From Bacteriovoracaceae bacterium (GTDB lineage: Bacteria > Bdellovibrionota > Bacteriovoracia > Bacteriovoracales > Bacteriovoracaceae): a stretch of 38,136 nt of DNA. Where the stretch lies: positions 1 to 38,136 of the forward strand of contig JAGLPP010000104.1 of the NCBI GenBank assembly GCA_023137315.1, read 5' to 3'. This document shows, piece by piece, positions 16,033 to 24,307 of the stretch (position 1 is the stretch's first letter; every line of letters begins with the position of its first letter). The notes under the pieces were generated by a model, which was not told the DNA's origin, did no database searches, and saw only the letters and a program-made list of their open reading frames with translations. The translations under genes were made by a program, and so were the position numbers.

Positions 16033-16982
16033 GAAAAAATCTCCTCAATATCCGAAAAAGCCGTTTCCCTGTCCAACGAAATAACTTTGATATCAGGGTT
16101 GATTTTTCTTACGAGTCCTGCGAGGACTTTTCCCGGCCCGACTTCCAGGCATAATGTTTTAGGGTTTAGTTTTTGAATACTTTGTGTCCACATGACTGTG
16201 CCTGTAACCTGTTTGACCAGATTTTTTCTTATTGTTTCCGGTTTGGTTTCAGTTGAGTATTCGTTTGCATTAATATTTGCGATGTAGGGTATGGTGTTTT
16301 CATTGAATGGAAATGTCTCAAGCATGTCCTTGAGTCTTTTGGCCGCAGGCTCCATGTAGGAGGAGTGGAAAGGGGCCGATACTTTTAATTCGATGGCACG
16401 TAAACGCCCTTCTATGTTTTCATTCAACCACATTACTGCGCGATCACAGGCCTTTGCATTCCCGGAGATAACGATCTGGTTTGGTTCATTGAAATTGGCA
16501 GGCATGACTTTCTCATCATTATTACTTGCCTGCTTGCATGCTTCAATAATTTTTTCCTGCGGAACCTTCATTACAGCGATCATTTTTCCAACGCCTTTTG
16601 GAACTGCATCCTGCATGAATTGTCCTCTTATGTGAACTGCCTTGACTGCATCTTCAAAAGAAAGTGTCCCGGCAGAAACGAGGGCAGAATACTCGCCAAG
16701 CGAATGTCCAAGAACATGATCAATTTTTACATTTTTTGTCTTGATAATTTCTTTCAGCCTTCTTAAGAGCACAACGGAATATGTAAGGATTGCCGGTTGG
16801 GCATTGTAGGTCATTTGAAGTTCGTTTTCAGGCCCTTCGAAAATTATTTTGGAGAGATTGTAACCCAAAACATCATTTGCCTGATCGAATGTATCAAAGC
16901 ATTTTTTTCCTTCAAATTTTTTTCCCATGCCAACATATTGTGAACCCTGACCTGGAAAAAGAAGTGTTATGTTGGTAGTCAT
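16029..16982 (-). CDS. fabD: Malonyl-CoA:ACP transacylase
   Basis: The 317-aa enzyme transfers malonyl groups from CoA to ACP. It has the N-terminal PGQGSQYVGMG, the nucleophile Ser94 in GHSLGEYSALV, Arg119 (HIRG) for the malonyl carboxylate and His206 (APFHSSYM). ATG 16982 is preceded by GAGG at 9 bases. A TTG 15 bases further up would be an alternative, but it overlaps the fabH stop. It sits between fabH and fabG, the standard order. Confidence 0.95.
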   Translation of the reverse strand: MTTNITLLFPGQGSQYVGMGKKFEGKKCFDTFDQANDVLGYNLSKIIFEGPENELQMTYNAQPAILTYSVVLLRRLKEIIKTKNVKIDHVLGHSLGEYSALVSAGTLSFEDAVKAVHIRGQFMQDAVPKGVGKMIAVMKVPQEKIIEACKQASNNDEKVMPANFNEPNQIVISGNAKACDRAVMWLNENIEGRLRAIELKVSAPFHSSYMEPAAKRLKDMLETFPFNENTIPYIANINANEYSTETKPETIRKNLVKQVTGTVMWTQSIQKLNPKTLCLEVGPGKVLAGLVRKINPDIKVISLDRETAFSDIEEIFS

Positions 16983-16993
16983 GGTGCTTATCC

Positions 16994-17998
16994 TCAATAT
17001 TTAAAAACGATGGAGCCCGAGGTGAGTCCCGCACCGAACGCGGAGAAAACGACAGTTTGTCCACGTTTGATTTTGTTTTCCATGATTGCTTCGTGAAAAG
17101 CAACAGGGATTGTAGCGGAAGATGTATTACCATATTTTTCGATGTTGATAACGGTTTTGTTTATGTCGAACTTGAGAATGCTGACAGTTGTGTTGATTAT
17201 CCTGATATTGGCCTGGTGTGGAACAAGCCAGTCAACATTTTCCATTTGAATATCCGCTTTTTTAAGAACGGTCCTGGTGTTTTTGGCCAGTGTTCTTGTT
17301 GCCACCTTGAACATGTCACGGCCTTTCATATGCATGAAATGTTCCCTTTTGGCGATATGTTCCACTGTCAGTGGAGCGACTGCTCCGCCAATTGGATTGT
17401 CAAAATATTCTTTTCCTGTTCCATCTGCTGAAAGGTGAGTGGCCAGTATATCGGACTCATCGGTATCACCGCTTCTTCCGAGTATTGTTGCTCCACAGGC
17501 ATCCCCGAGAAGAATACAAACGCTTCTGTCTTTCCAGTTGACGACAGTGCTTAACATTTCGGAGCCTATAACCAACACATGCTCTGCCTTGCCGGTCTTT
17601 ATATAGGAATCGGCCAGATCAAGTCCGTAGACAAAACCACTGCATGCGGCAGAAAGATCAAAACATGCACAATGGTTTGTTATGCCGAGTTTGGTCTGAA
17701 GTATTGAGGCACTACAGGGAAGTGGCATGTCCGGTGTAACTGTTGCAAAAAGAATTAAATCGATATCGTTTCGATCAAGTCCGGCATTTTTAAGTGCTTC
17801 TTCTGTGGCGTATTTTGCCATGTCGGTTGGGAATTCGCCTCCGGTGGTTGAGGAAATCCTTCTTTCCTTTATGCCGGTTCTCTCTGTAATCCATTCATCA
17901 CTTGTATCTAAAGTTTTTTCCAAGTCAAAATTGGTTACAATTTTTTTTGGAACATACATTCCTGTCCCGAGAATTTTTGTCCGAGGCATTGATGTCAT
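16994..17998 (-). CDS. fabH: 3-oxoacyl-ACP synthase III
   Basis: This 334-aa enzyme starts fatty acid synthesis by condensing acetyl- or branched acyl-CoA with malonyl-ACP. The triad Cys119 (DLSAACSGF), His261 (VPHQANIRI) and Asn291 (EKYGNTSSATIP) is intact. A strong GAGGAGGT ribosome site precedes ATG 17998, and the leader has a complementary ACCTCCT (see 18002-18062). It leads the fabH-D-G-acpP-F series but has no plsX immediately upstream, unlike the usual rpmF-plsX-fabH arrangement. Confidence 0.95.
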   Translation of the reverse strand: MTSMPRTKILGTGMYVPKKIVTNFDLEKTLDTSDEWITERTGIKERRISSTTGGEFPTDMAKYATEEALKNAGLDRNDIDLILFATVTPDMPLPCSASILQTKLGITNHCACFDLSAACSGFVYGLDLADSYIKTGKAEHVLVIGSEMLSTVVNWKDRSVCILLGDACGATILGRSGDTDESDILATHLSADGTGKEYFDNPIGGAVAPLTVEHIAKREHFMHMKGRDMFKVATRTLAKNTRTVLKKADIQMENVDWLVPHQANIRIINTTVSILKFDINKTVINIEKYGNTSSATIPVAFHEAIMENKIKRGQTVVFSAFGAGLTSGSIVFKY

Positions 17999-18001
17999 GA
18001 A

Positions 18002-18062
18002 ACCTCCTCACTTAAACTACATAGTATTCATGATGTAAGTAAGACCCCTTGAAACAGGAGGT
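18002..18062 (-). promoter_or_regulatory. fabH leader with possible anti-Shine-Dalgarno pairing
   Basis: On the minus-strand RNA the fabH ribosome site AGGAGGT (plus-strand 18002-18008) is exactly complementary to ACCTCCT about 47 bases upstream (plus-strand 18056-18062). A 7-bp stem would hide the site. The AT-rich sequence between contains a loose dyad (TACAT...ATGTA, about 18018-18036) that could be an operator. No T-run follows, so this is not a terminator. Chance pairing is possible. Confidence 0.3.
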
Positions 18063-18128
18063 ATTTTTGATGTAAATATGCTTTTTGGCAACGTATTTTT
18101 ATTAAGATTCTGTTAGATTTGAGTTTTT

Positions 18129-18338
18129 TTACTCGTTCTCTTCAACTTCCTTTTCGGCCTTGATTTCAATAATTTCACGTCCTTTATACTGACCGCAAGC
18201 CGGACATGCGTGATGAGGCATGACGTGATCGCCACAGTTACTGCAGGAAATAGTTGTTTTTGAGTATAGTTTATGAGTATGGCCTGCGTGTCTTTTACCC
18301 TTGCGTGCACAACTTGTTTTCTTTTTTGGAACTGCCAT
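18129..18338 (-). CDS. rpmF: Ribosomal protein bL32
   Basis: The 69-aa protein begins MAVPKKKTSCARKGKRHAGH, a typical L32 N-terminus, and carries CSNC (32-35) and CPAC (45-48) as a zinc-binding ribbon, so it is the zinc-containing form. The tail is acidic (KAEKEVEENE). GGGAG lies upstream of the ATG. It follows yceD in the usual yceD-rpmF order. The 130 bases to fabH carry no plsX. Confidence 0.95.
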   Translation of the reverse strand: MAVPKKKTSCARKGKRHAGHTHKLYSKTTISCSNCGDHVMPHHACPACGQYKGREIIEIKAEKEVEENE

Positions 18339-18371
18339 TTTATTCTCCCAACATATTGATTTTTCTTATTT

Positions 18372-18399
18372 ATTTTAAAATCATCCAGTAGCATTACAA
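18372..18399 (-). promoter_or_regulatory. Possible promoter of rpmF-fab genes
   Basis: On the minus strand TTGTAA (plus 18394-18399), a 16-base spacer and TAAAAT (plus 18372-18377) resemble a sigma-70 promoter (4/6 and 5/6). The start site would lie about 27 bases upstream of rpmF. It sits in the 119-base gap between yceD and rpmF. Confidence 0.35.
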
Positions 18400-18457
18400 G
18401 TAGCAGTTTTTACGATAGAATTGGTCATCATGCAAGTCATTTTTAATATCAATGATT

Positions 18458-19009
18458 CTACTTTCTAGCATGAATGCATTTTCCTAAATTCAGATTGAAT
18501 CCGCAGATCGGGCAAAGTCCCTTGCAATCCGTATTGTGTAGTGGCCTTTGGTTGACGTTTAAAAATATCTGCTCATGGATATATTCGTAAAGATCGACTG
18601 CGTTCTTGTTGTAAAAATATAATTCCATCAACTCACCATCGCAAAAAATGTCTGTAATATCGTGATATTCTTCTTGTTGCTTAAACGAGTGATGTAAAAA
18701 GCACGCAGAAAAATCAACTTTCAATGTTTCTCTGGCCGGGGCCAGACATCTGACGCATTGTGTATGGTAAGACGTGTTGACTGTTCCACGTATAATCAAA
18801 TGATCTTTGAGCGCGTTGGATTTTTTTTTAAGTAATTTCAATTTCGCTTCAAGAAAACTTGTTTCGCTGGGATGAGAAACGTCACCTTCTGGATCAGTAT
18901 GATCCTGGAGTTCCTCCAGTATTTTGGCCAGCCACAAGACATTATGATCTATTTGTTCATATTTTTCTTGATCTATGGTCAATTGATTGATTTTCAGTAG
19001 CTGTTCCAT
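18458..19009 (-). CDS. yceD: YceD/DUF177 family protein
   Basis: The 183-aa product carries the DUF177 pattern: a central CVRCLAPARETL region and the C-terminal DCKGLCPICGFNLNLGKC, four cysteines likely to bind zinc. In many bacteria yceD precedes rpmF, and in plants and some bacteria the family is linked to 23S rRNA accumulation. ATG 19009 is preferred: the longer frame would need a TTG at 19039, and AAGGTG lies upstream of 19009. It is divergent from aroK. Confidence 0.88.
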   Translation of the reverse strand: MEQLLKINQLTIDQEKYEQIDHNVLWLAKILEELQDHTDPEGDVSHPSETSFLEAKLKLLKKKSNALKDHLIIRGTVNTSYHTQCVRCLAPARETLKVDFSACFLHHSFKQQEEYHDITDIFCDGELMELYFYNKNAVDLYEYIHEQIFLNVNQRPLHNTDCKGLCPICGFNLNLGKCIHARK

Positions 19010-19045
19010 TTGGACACCTTTATAACCATTTTTAATCAATTATTG

Positions 19046-19067
19046 CAAGGATGGTCTTTAATCCTTG
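19046..19067. repeat. 7-bp inverted repeat between yceD and aroK
   Basis: CAAGGAT (19046-19052) and ATCCTTG (19061-19067) are exact inverted copies around an 8-base loop, in the 107-base divergent gap. There is no T-run, so it is more likely an operator or chance dyad than a terminator. Confidence 0.25.
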
Positions 19068-19116
19068 GCGTTGCGCGTCAGCAAGTGTATGATGAATCCG
19101 CAAGTTGGGGTGTGTC

Positions 19117-19653
19117 ATGAAGATATTTTTATGTGGTTTTATGGGGGCTGGAAAGACACGTTTGCTCCGTCGTCTTGAGGGAAATTCCGATCATGGTTGG
19201 AGCTTTCTGGACCTCGATGCTGGGATTGAACAAGATGAGAAAATGTCAATTGATAGCATTGTTGAAAAAAACGGATGGGATTATTTTCGAAAGTTGGAGA
19301 GAGATTGGATTGAAAGGATTCTTGACTCGCAAAATGGAAAAATTATTGTTGCCATTGGTGGAGGTGCCCTTTGCGGTGGTAACCTTGAAAAAATTTTGAA
19401 AGTGGAAGGGGCCAGTCTGGTGTGGATAAAGACTCCACTGGATATTTGCATTGAAAGGATTTCAAGTGAGGACGGAAGACCTCTTGTGTGCAATGGGGTG
19501 AAATATTTAAAGGATTTATATCGGCAAAGATGTGATGACTATGAATTTTCCCAGGTACATCTTGATGTTGAAGAACAGGATTCCATCATCCATCCCGATG
19601 GGCTTTTAGAGTGCTGTCGGGATCTGACACGTATTGGACGAATTGACATGTAA
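19117..19653 (+). CDS. aroK: Shikimate kinase
   Basis: The 178-aa enzyme phosphorylates shikimate at O3 in aromatic amino acid synthesis. It has the Walker A GFMGAGKT (7-14), the shikimate-site DLD and YFRKLERD, the GGGAL motif, and the lid arginine segment GRPLV. Length fits AroK. ATG 19117 is chosen over an in-frame TTG at 19105. It is divergent from yceD and 55 bases upstream of the receiver-like gene; no other aro gene is here. Confidence 0.87.
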   Translation: MKIFLCGFMGAGKTRLLRRLEGNSDHGWSFLDLDAGIEQDEKMSIDSIVEKNGWDYFRKLERDWIERILDSQNGKIIVAIGGGALCGGNLEKILKVEGASLVWIKTPLDICIERISSEDGRPLVCNGVKYLKDLYRQRCDDYEFSQVHLDVEEQDSIIHPDGLLECCRDLTRIGRIDM

Positions 19654-19708
19654 AAGGCATAATGAAACTGAATAATGGCGACATGTCGCCTAAAAAAGGG
19701 GAATAAAA

Positions 19709-21238
19709 GTGAAAACCTCCAGCACAGATAAAATTGTCAGAGAAGATAAGGCAAAATTGGAAGTGGCACTACTGATTTCGGATTTGGCGGATGTGCGCGC
19801 AATTTCAGCAGTTTTCAGAGAGGCAGGTATAATTCCCCATTTTTACGAAACCTTGAAGGATTTATGGAGTGAAACTTTAACCAGAATGCCATCTCTGTGT
19901 GTTGTTGATGTTAAGAAAATGAGTGAAGGTTCTTTAAGTTTTGCCAGTCATCCGCATGTTGTCAGTGAGTCAATGCCGGTCTGTTTTTTTTACTCTGACG
20001 ATTCCAAACCACTTGTTTTTTCAACATACGAAATTTTTAATTATGGCCTTATCAGAAAATCCAACGACTATTCAGGCCAGATAAAATCAATTTTAAAACG
20101 TTTTAACAAAATTGCTTCAGGTGAAAAGGAGATTGGTGGTTTCAGGCAGCGTAATGAAAAGCTGGAAAGACAATTTGAAAGCTCTCTTCAAAAGATTGAA
20201 AATCATCGTGAAAAGAAATTTTATAATGAGCTTCTGTTTAACTTTTGTAATGAATTTGAACATCAAAAAAGTTATTCGGATGATTTTTTTGAAGCATGTG
20301 AAAACGCTTTTTCCAGAATTGATGAGATTTGTGAATTTTCCTATCTGGAACTTTCAAGAAGCGGCCACAAACTGCAATCTCCAGCGTCAGGTTGTGTGAA
20401 GATGAAAAAAATACCGTCTTTATGGCTTGGACATGCGTGTATGGAAGGAGTGGAGTTTTTTGCACAGAACATGGCCAATCAGGTCGTTCTTGACATCATG
20501 GGTTCTGATCTAATGTGCCTGATGATCAAAGGGGCAAAAAAGAATCCTGACAAGATGGTTTTTGTTCGCGTCAGGGATGAGGAAATCCTGAACAATTTTA
20601 ACTGGGAATTTTTTGAAAATTATCTTGGTGGAATTTATTCTCATTTCCTTTCTCTCAATAGTCAGAGACCTTCCGTTGAGAATGGAAAGATTTTTGAACC
20701 CTGGAATTTGATGGGAGTTCTGGATCGATCTTTTTATGAAAATCATGAAAATATTGGAATAGAAGAACCATACGTTATCGATATTGATTTAACGCCGCTT
20801 CTTGAAGTGATTAAAGGCAAATCAATGTTAAGATTTTTTTGGGAGGAGTTTCTCTCCGATTTTACGAGAAAGTTGGAAAATAAGATTAAATTTGATTATT
20901 CACGCGCCTCGGTGGGGCTCGAACATCTTGTCTTTGTTGTGGAAGGCAAGCGCGGTGAAATCATGTTTAATACTCTCAAGGAGCTTGTGGGGCGTTTTCA
21001 GTATTGGAGGTATTTTGAGGATTCCGATAGCGTTTTTTCGATGACAATTTCTCCACAAGTGCGCAGCGTTCCGGTTTCATCGGACGCGTTTTTAAGACAT
21101 CTTACTGGAGTGTTTTTGAATGGTAGGGCCGATAATTCTTTTAAAATACCTGCCTCTAAAGAGATAAATAATGTCGGAAAGTCAAAAATTGCATGGTCCT
21201 CCGATTTGAGTGCGGATATCGAATCGACACCTCAGTAA
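19709..21238 (+). CDS. Receiver-like regulatory protein of unknown function
   Basis: The 509-aa protein starts with GTG after AGGGG. Residues 15-130 (VALLISDLADVRAISAVFREAG, LCVVDVKKMS, PVCFFYSDDSK) follow the beta/alpha rhythm of a response-regulator receiver, with Asp in VVDVKK at the phosphorylation-site position. The acidic cluster after beta-1 (ISDLAD) is weak. A coiled coil follows (about 145-190, EKLERQFESSLQKIENHREKK). The C-terminal 350 residues have no motif I recognise; LTPLLEVIKGKS and VFVVEGKRGEIMFNTL might be relics of a GGDEF- or PAS-like fold. No membrane segment. It lies 76 bases before mlaE, but the mla genes have their own promoter-like site, so a functional link is uncertain. 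Confidence 0.55.
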   Translation: MKTSSTDKIVREDKAKLEVALLISDLADVRAISAVFREAGIIPHFYETLKDLWSETLTRMPSLCVVDVKKMSEGSLSFASHPHVVSESMPVCFFYSDDSKPLVFSTYEIFNYGLIRKSNDYSGQIKSILKRFNKIASGEKEIGGFRQRNEKLERQFESSLQKIENHREKKFYNELLFNFCNEFEHQKSYSDDFFEACENAFSRIDEICEFSYLELSRSGHKLQSPASGCVKMKKIPSLWLGHACMEGVEFFAQNMANQVVLDIMGSDLMCLMIKGAKKNPDKMVFVRVRDEEILNNFNWEFFENYLGGIYSHFLSLNSQRPSVENGKIFEPWNLMGVLDRSFYENHENIGIEEPYVIDIDLTPLLEVIKGKSMLRFFWEEFLSDFTRKLENKIKFDYSRASVGLEHLVFVVEGKRGEIMFNTLKELVGRFQYWRYFEDSDSVFSMTISPQVRSVPVSSDAFLRHLTGVFLNGRADNSFKIPASKEINNVGKSKIAWSSDLSADIESTPQ

Positions 21239-21259
21239 TCCTGACTGTCCAATTAATTC

Positions 21260-21288
21260 TTCGCAATCCCCATACTGTAGTTTACAAT
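21260..21288 (+). promoter_or_regulatory. Probable promoter of the mla operon
   Basis: TTCGCA (21260-21265), a 17-base spacer and TACAAT (21283-21288) match sigma-70 elements at 4/6 and 5/6. The start site would lie about 20 bases upstream of the mlaE ATG, just after the preceding gene ends. Confidence 0.45.
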
Positions 21289-21314
21289 AAGCTCGATGTG
21301 TACGCGGATAAAAA

Positions 21315-22106
21315 ATGATTAAATTTCTTGAACGACAGATAGAAAGACTTGGTGCTTCTGTATTAGTCCCGATTGGAAGTCTTGGGGACGTAATGATATT
21401 TACGTATCAGTTCTTCTATTGGCTTGTTAAGAGACCATTTCGATCCAAATTGTTTATTGAGCAGCTTTTGTTTGTTGGAAATAAAAGCTTGTTTATTATT
21501 TTTCTGGCCGGTTCCTTTACAGGAATGGTTTTTTCCTATCAAACCTACTTTGGTTTTAAAATGATTTCCGTGGATTCACTTGTCGGACCGATTGTTGCCA
21601 TTTCGCTTTCCAAGGAGCTTGCGCCGGTTCTAACAGGTCTTATTGTTGCCGGACGTGCAGGTGCTGCGATGGCCGCACAAATTGGTTCGATGAAAGTCAC
21701 CGAACAAATCGATGCCCTTGAAGTTATGGGTATTTCGAGTCATCAATATCTTGCTGTACCACGAATTGTTGCAGGTACAATTGCCGTACCAATGCTAACC
21801 GTGATTTTTAATCTTATTGGGAACATTGGTTCCTGGTTCGTGGGAACAAAGGCACTCATGATTGACGAAGTGATGTATTTTTCCAAGCTTGGAGAGTTCA
21901 TGTTTGTTGAGGACCTGCTACAGGGAATCATCAAGGCGGTTTTTTTCGGATTTATCATATCAGTTGTGGGATGCTACTTTGGTTTTACCGTCGAAAAGGG
22001 GGCCGAGGGAGTCGGGAGAGGCACTAATCTTGCTGTTGTTTGGGGTATGATTCTTGTTTTAATTTTGGATTATTTTCTGACCAGTTTTTTGATCAGAATT
22101 CTATAA
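21315..22106 (+). CDS. mlaE: MlaE-family lipid ABC transporter permease
   Basis: This 263-aa inner-membrane permease partners an MCE protein in phospholipid movement between membranes. It has an N-terminal interfacial helix, then about five membrane helices with the family motifs SLSKELAPVLTGLIVAGRAG, MAAQIGSMKVTEQIDALEVMG and the conserved proline/glycine YLAVPRIVAGTIAVP. The order mlaE-mlaF-mlaD and tight spacing (19 bases to mlaF) support one complex. In E. coli the complex maintains outer-membrane asymmetry; import or export direction here is not evident. No mlaA, mlaB or mlaC gene is nearby. Confidence 0.93.
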   Translation: MIKFLERQIERLGASVLVPIGSLGDVMIFTYQFFYWLVKRPFRSKLFIEQLLFVGNKSLFIIFLAGSFTGMVFSYQTYFGFKMISVDSLVGPIVAISLSKELAPVLTGLIVAGRAGAAMAAQIGSMKVTEQIDALEVMGISSHQYLAVPRIVAGTIAVPMLTVIFNLIGNIGSWFVGTKALMIDEVMYFSKLGEFMFVEDLLQGIIKAVFFGFIISVVGCYFGFTVEKGAEGVGRGTNLAVVWGMILVLILDYFLTSFLIRIL

Positions 22107-22125
22107 TTATTTTGAGGGAGTAAAA

Positions 22126-22872
22126 TTGCAAAAGGATGTAACGGTTTCCATTCGAAATCTTTCCAAGCATTTTGGGAAACATGTTATTTTGAATGGTCTC
22201 AATATTGATATTGAGAAAAATTCCATTACAACAATTTTGGGTTTTTCAGGTGCCGGAAAATCAACACTTTTAAAACATATTCTTGGACTTTTGCAACCAA
22301 CGTCAGGCGAAATACATGTTTTGGGAAACGATCTTGCGGACATGAATCATTTTAAACTCCGCCAATTCCGCCAAAATTTTGGAATGCTTTTCCAATATGC
22401 AGCTCTTTTTGATTCGATGACTGCATTTGAAAATACCGCTTTTCCACTCAGGGAATTTTCAGACTATACGGAGAAAGAAATCAGTGAAAGGGTGAGCGAA
22501 CTTCTTTTGTCGGTTAATATCAAGGAGGAGTCCTTTTTCAAGATTCCTTCCGAGCTTTCAGGCGGTATGAGAAAAAGAGTTGGATTGGCGCGCGCCCTGG
22601 CGTTGTCTCCGGAAATTATGCTCTATGATGAACCGACGACAGGACTTGATCCAATCACGACAAGAATGGTCAATGATCTGATAACAGACACCTCCAAAAA
22701 ATACCGCGAACGTGGTCTTACCTCAATAATTATTTCTCACGATGTTAAGGCAACGTTAGAAATTTCCGACTATGTCGCATTTCTTGACCGTGGTAGAATT
22801 ATTGAGTACTTACCAGCTCTAGAATTTCCCAAGTCGGATAATCCGCTGGTTAAGGCGTTTATTAATTTATAA
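22126..22872 (+). CDS. mlaF: MlaF-family ABC ATPase
   Basis: This 248-aa ATPase powers the MlaE/MlaD transporter. Walker A GFSGAGKST (39-47), Q-loop LFQ (88-90), signature LSGGM (144-148), Walker B IMLYDE (164-169) and the switch histidine in ISHD are all intact. The start codon is TTG, preceded by GAGGGAG at 4 bases; no nearby ATG fits. It lies 19 bases after mlaE and 50 bases before mlaD. Confidence 0.93.
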   Translation: MQKDVTVSIRNLSKHFGKHVILNGLNIDIEKNSITTILGFSGAGKSTLLKHILGLLQPTSGEIHVLGNDLADMNHFKLRQFRQNFGMLFQYAALFDSMTAFENTAFPLREFSDYTEKEISERVSELLLSVNIKEESFFKIPSELSGGMRKRVGLARALALSPEIMLYDEPTTGLDPITTRMVNDLITDTSKKYRERGLTSIIISHDVKATLEISDYVAFLDRGRIIEYLPALEFPKSDNPLVKAFINL

Positions 22873-22922
22873 ATAGTTAGCTGACTTATGGCCAGGAAAG
22901 CCGAGACAAGAGGCAAGAACTT

Positions 22923-24299
22923 ATGAATGAGTTTAAAGTTGGTTTACTTGCGATTGCAACAATGGTGGCAGTTGTTTACATGTCCTTGAAAATTACAACA
23001 GATCAATCCGGTTTTGGTGACTATATTACTTACAAAACCATTATAGACGATGCGTCCGGTATCTTTGAAAAAACTCCAATCAAAGTGGCCGGTATCAACG
23101 CAGGAAGAATAAAGAGCATTGAATTACAGGGAAACCAGGCGCTTATTAGTTTTGAAGTTTTAGAAAAGGTAAAAATTTCGAATGACTCCAAGCTGAGGGT
23201 GAAGACTGTTGGTTTTTTGGGTGATAAATATCTTGAAATCGTTGTTGGAATATCCGACATAAGATTAGGAGATGGCAAATTGATCGATTCGGAGGAGGCG
23301 GGGGGTATCGCCAATCTCGCCAGGGACGCATCGGAGTTGATGAAGGAAGTTAAAGATCTTGTAAAAGATCTCAAGACGGCAATTGTTCCAGATGGTGAGG
23401 AATCCCCCATAAGGAGAATTCTTCTGGATTTGAAAGAGCTTTCCGCGAATGCCAAGGAGTCGTCAGTCAGTTTTAGGCGGTTTATAACCAGTAACGAAAA
23501 GAAGCTAGGGAATATTGTAAGCAATCTGGAAGGTTTCAGTGAGAGACTTAACTATCACATGCGTGAAGGGAATAAGGATGCTGCGATGGCCGACATCAAG
23601 CAAATTCTGGCCGATGCCAAGACGATGATGTCCAATATGGATGCCATCGTGACGGATATTCGAAAAGGTAAAGGAACCATGGGAAAATTCCTGGTGGAGG
23701 AACAGATTGCTGATGAGGTCAAACAGACTTTGGCCAGCGTGAATAAAATTGTTGGAAAAATGGATTCCATTCGAACAGAGCTTTCTGTTTATACTGGAGC
23801 TGATTCCGAGAACGGAGGAGTGACGGAGGCAGGTCTTCGGGTTTTTCCATCGCCGGAACGTTTTTATCTTTTCGGGATAACCACTTCAAAATTCGGCCCG
23901 ATGAAGGAAAAGGAGACAACCACCATTGAAGGTGGTTCCGAGTCCAAGGTAATTACAAAGAATCAGGAAAAGAATAGTTACCGTTTTAACGTGCAACTGG
24001 GGCGTAAAATTCATAACTGGGTTTTTCGTGGTGGTTTGATAGAATCAACCGGCGGTATAGGTGTCGATTATGAGTTTTCCGGAAAACGCTATGTTATTGG
24101 CGGGGAAGTTTATGATTATGATGAGAATGACGGGGTTAATGTCAGACTGTTTTCCGATTTTCTTGTCTGGAACGTTCTTTACGGCAAGCTGGCCGTACAG
24201 AATTTTACCAGAAAAACAACAAAAACAAGCTTTTCTGCCTTCGCCGGACTTAAATTTACTGATGAGGACTTAAAAAGCATACTGGGATTTTTCTTTTGA
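22923..24299 (+). CDS. mlaD: MCE/MlaD-family protein with C-terminal beta-rich domain
   Basis: The 458-aa protein has one N-terminal membrane helix (5-21), an MCE domain (about 35-112: VAGINAGRIKSIEL, VKTVGFLGDKYLEI) and a long helical region (130-290) of heptad-like stretches (LLDLKELSANAKES, IKQILADAKTMMSNMDAI). Residues 300-458 alternate hydrophobic and polar positions like a beta-barrel or beta-sandwich, with GGLIESTGGIGVDYEFSG and FAGLKFTDEDLKSI, ending FFF. E. coli MlaD stops soon after the MCE domain (183 aa). GAGG precedes the ATG. The C-terminal part, perhaps in or at the outer membrane, suggests a single chain spanning the periplasm; that is inference. The next gene overlaps its stop. 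Confidence 0.85.
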   Translation: MNEFKVGLLAIATMVAVVYMSLKITTDQSGFGDYITYKTIIDDASGIFEKTPIKVAGINAGRIKSIELQGNQALISFEVLEKVKISNDSKLRVKTVGFLGDKYLEIVVGISDIRLGDGKLIDSEEAGGIANLARDASELMKEVKDLVKDLKTAIVPDGEESPIRRILLDLKELSANAKESSVSFRRFITSNEKKLGNIVSNLEGFSERLNYHMREGNKDAAMADIKQILADAKTMMSNMDAIVTDIRKGKGTMGKFLVEEQIADEVKQTLASVNKIVGKMDSIRTELSVYTGADSENGGVTEAGLRVFPSPERFYLFGITTSKFGPMKEKETTTIEGGSESKVITKNQEKNSYRFNVQLGRKIHNWVFRGGLIESTGGIGVDYEFSGKRYVIGGEVYDYDENDGVNVRLFSDFLVWNVLYGKLAVQNFTRKTTKTSFSAFAGLKFTDEDLKSILGFFF

Positions 24300-24307
24300 A
24301 TGGAAAA

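Noticed and set aside
19046-19067. Terminator between yceD and aroK
   Set aside because: The genes diverge, so no transcript ends here, and no T-run follows the stem.
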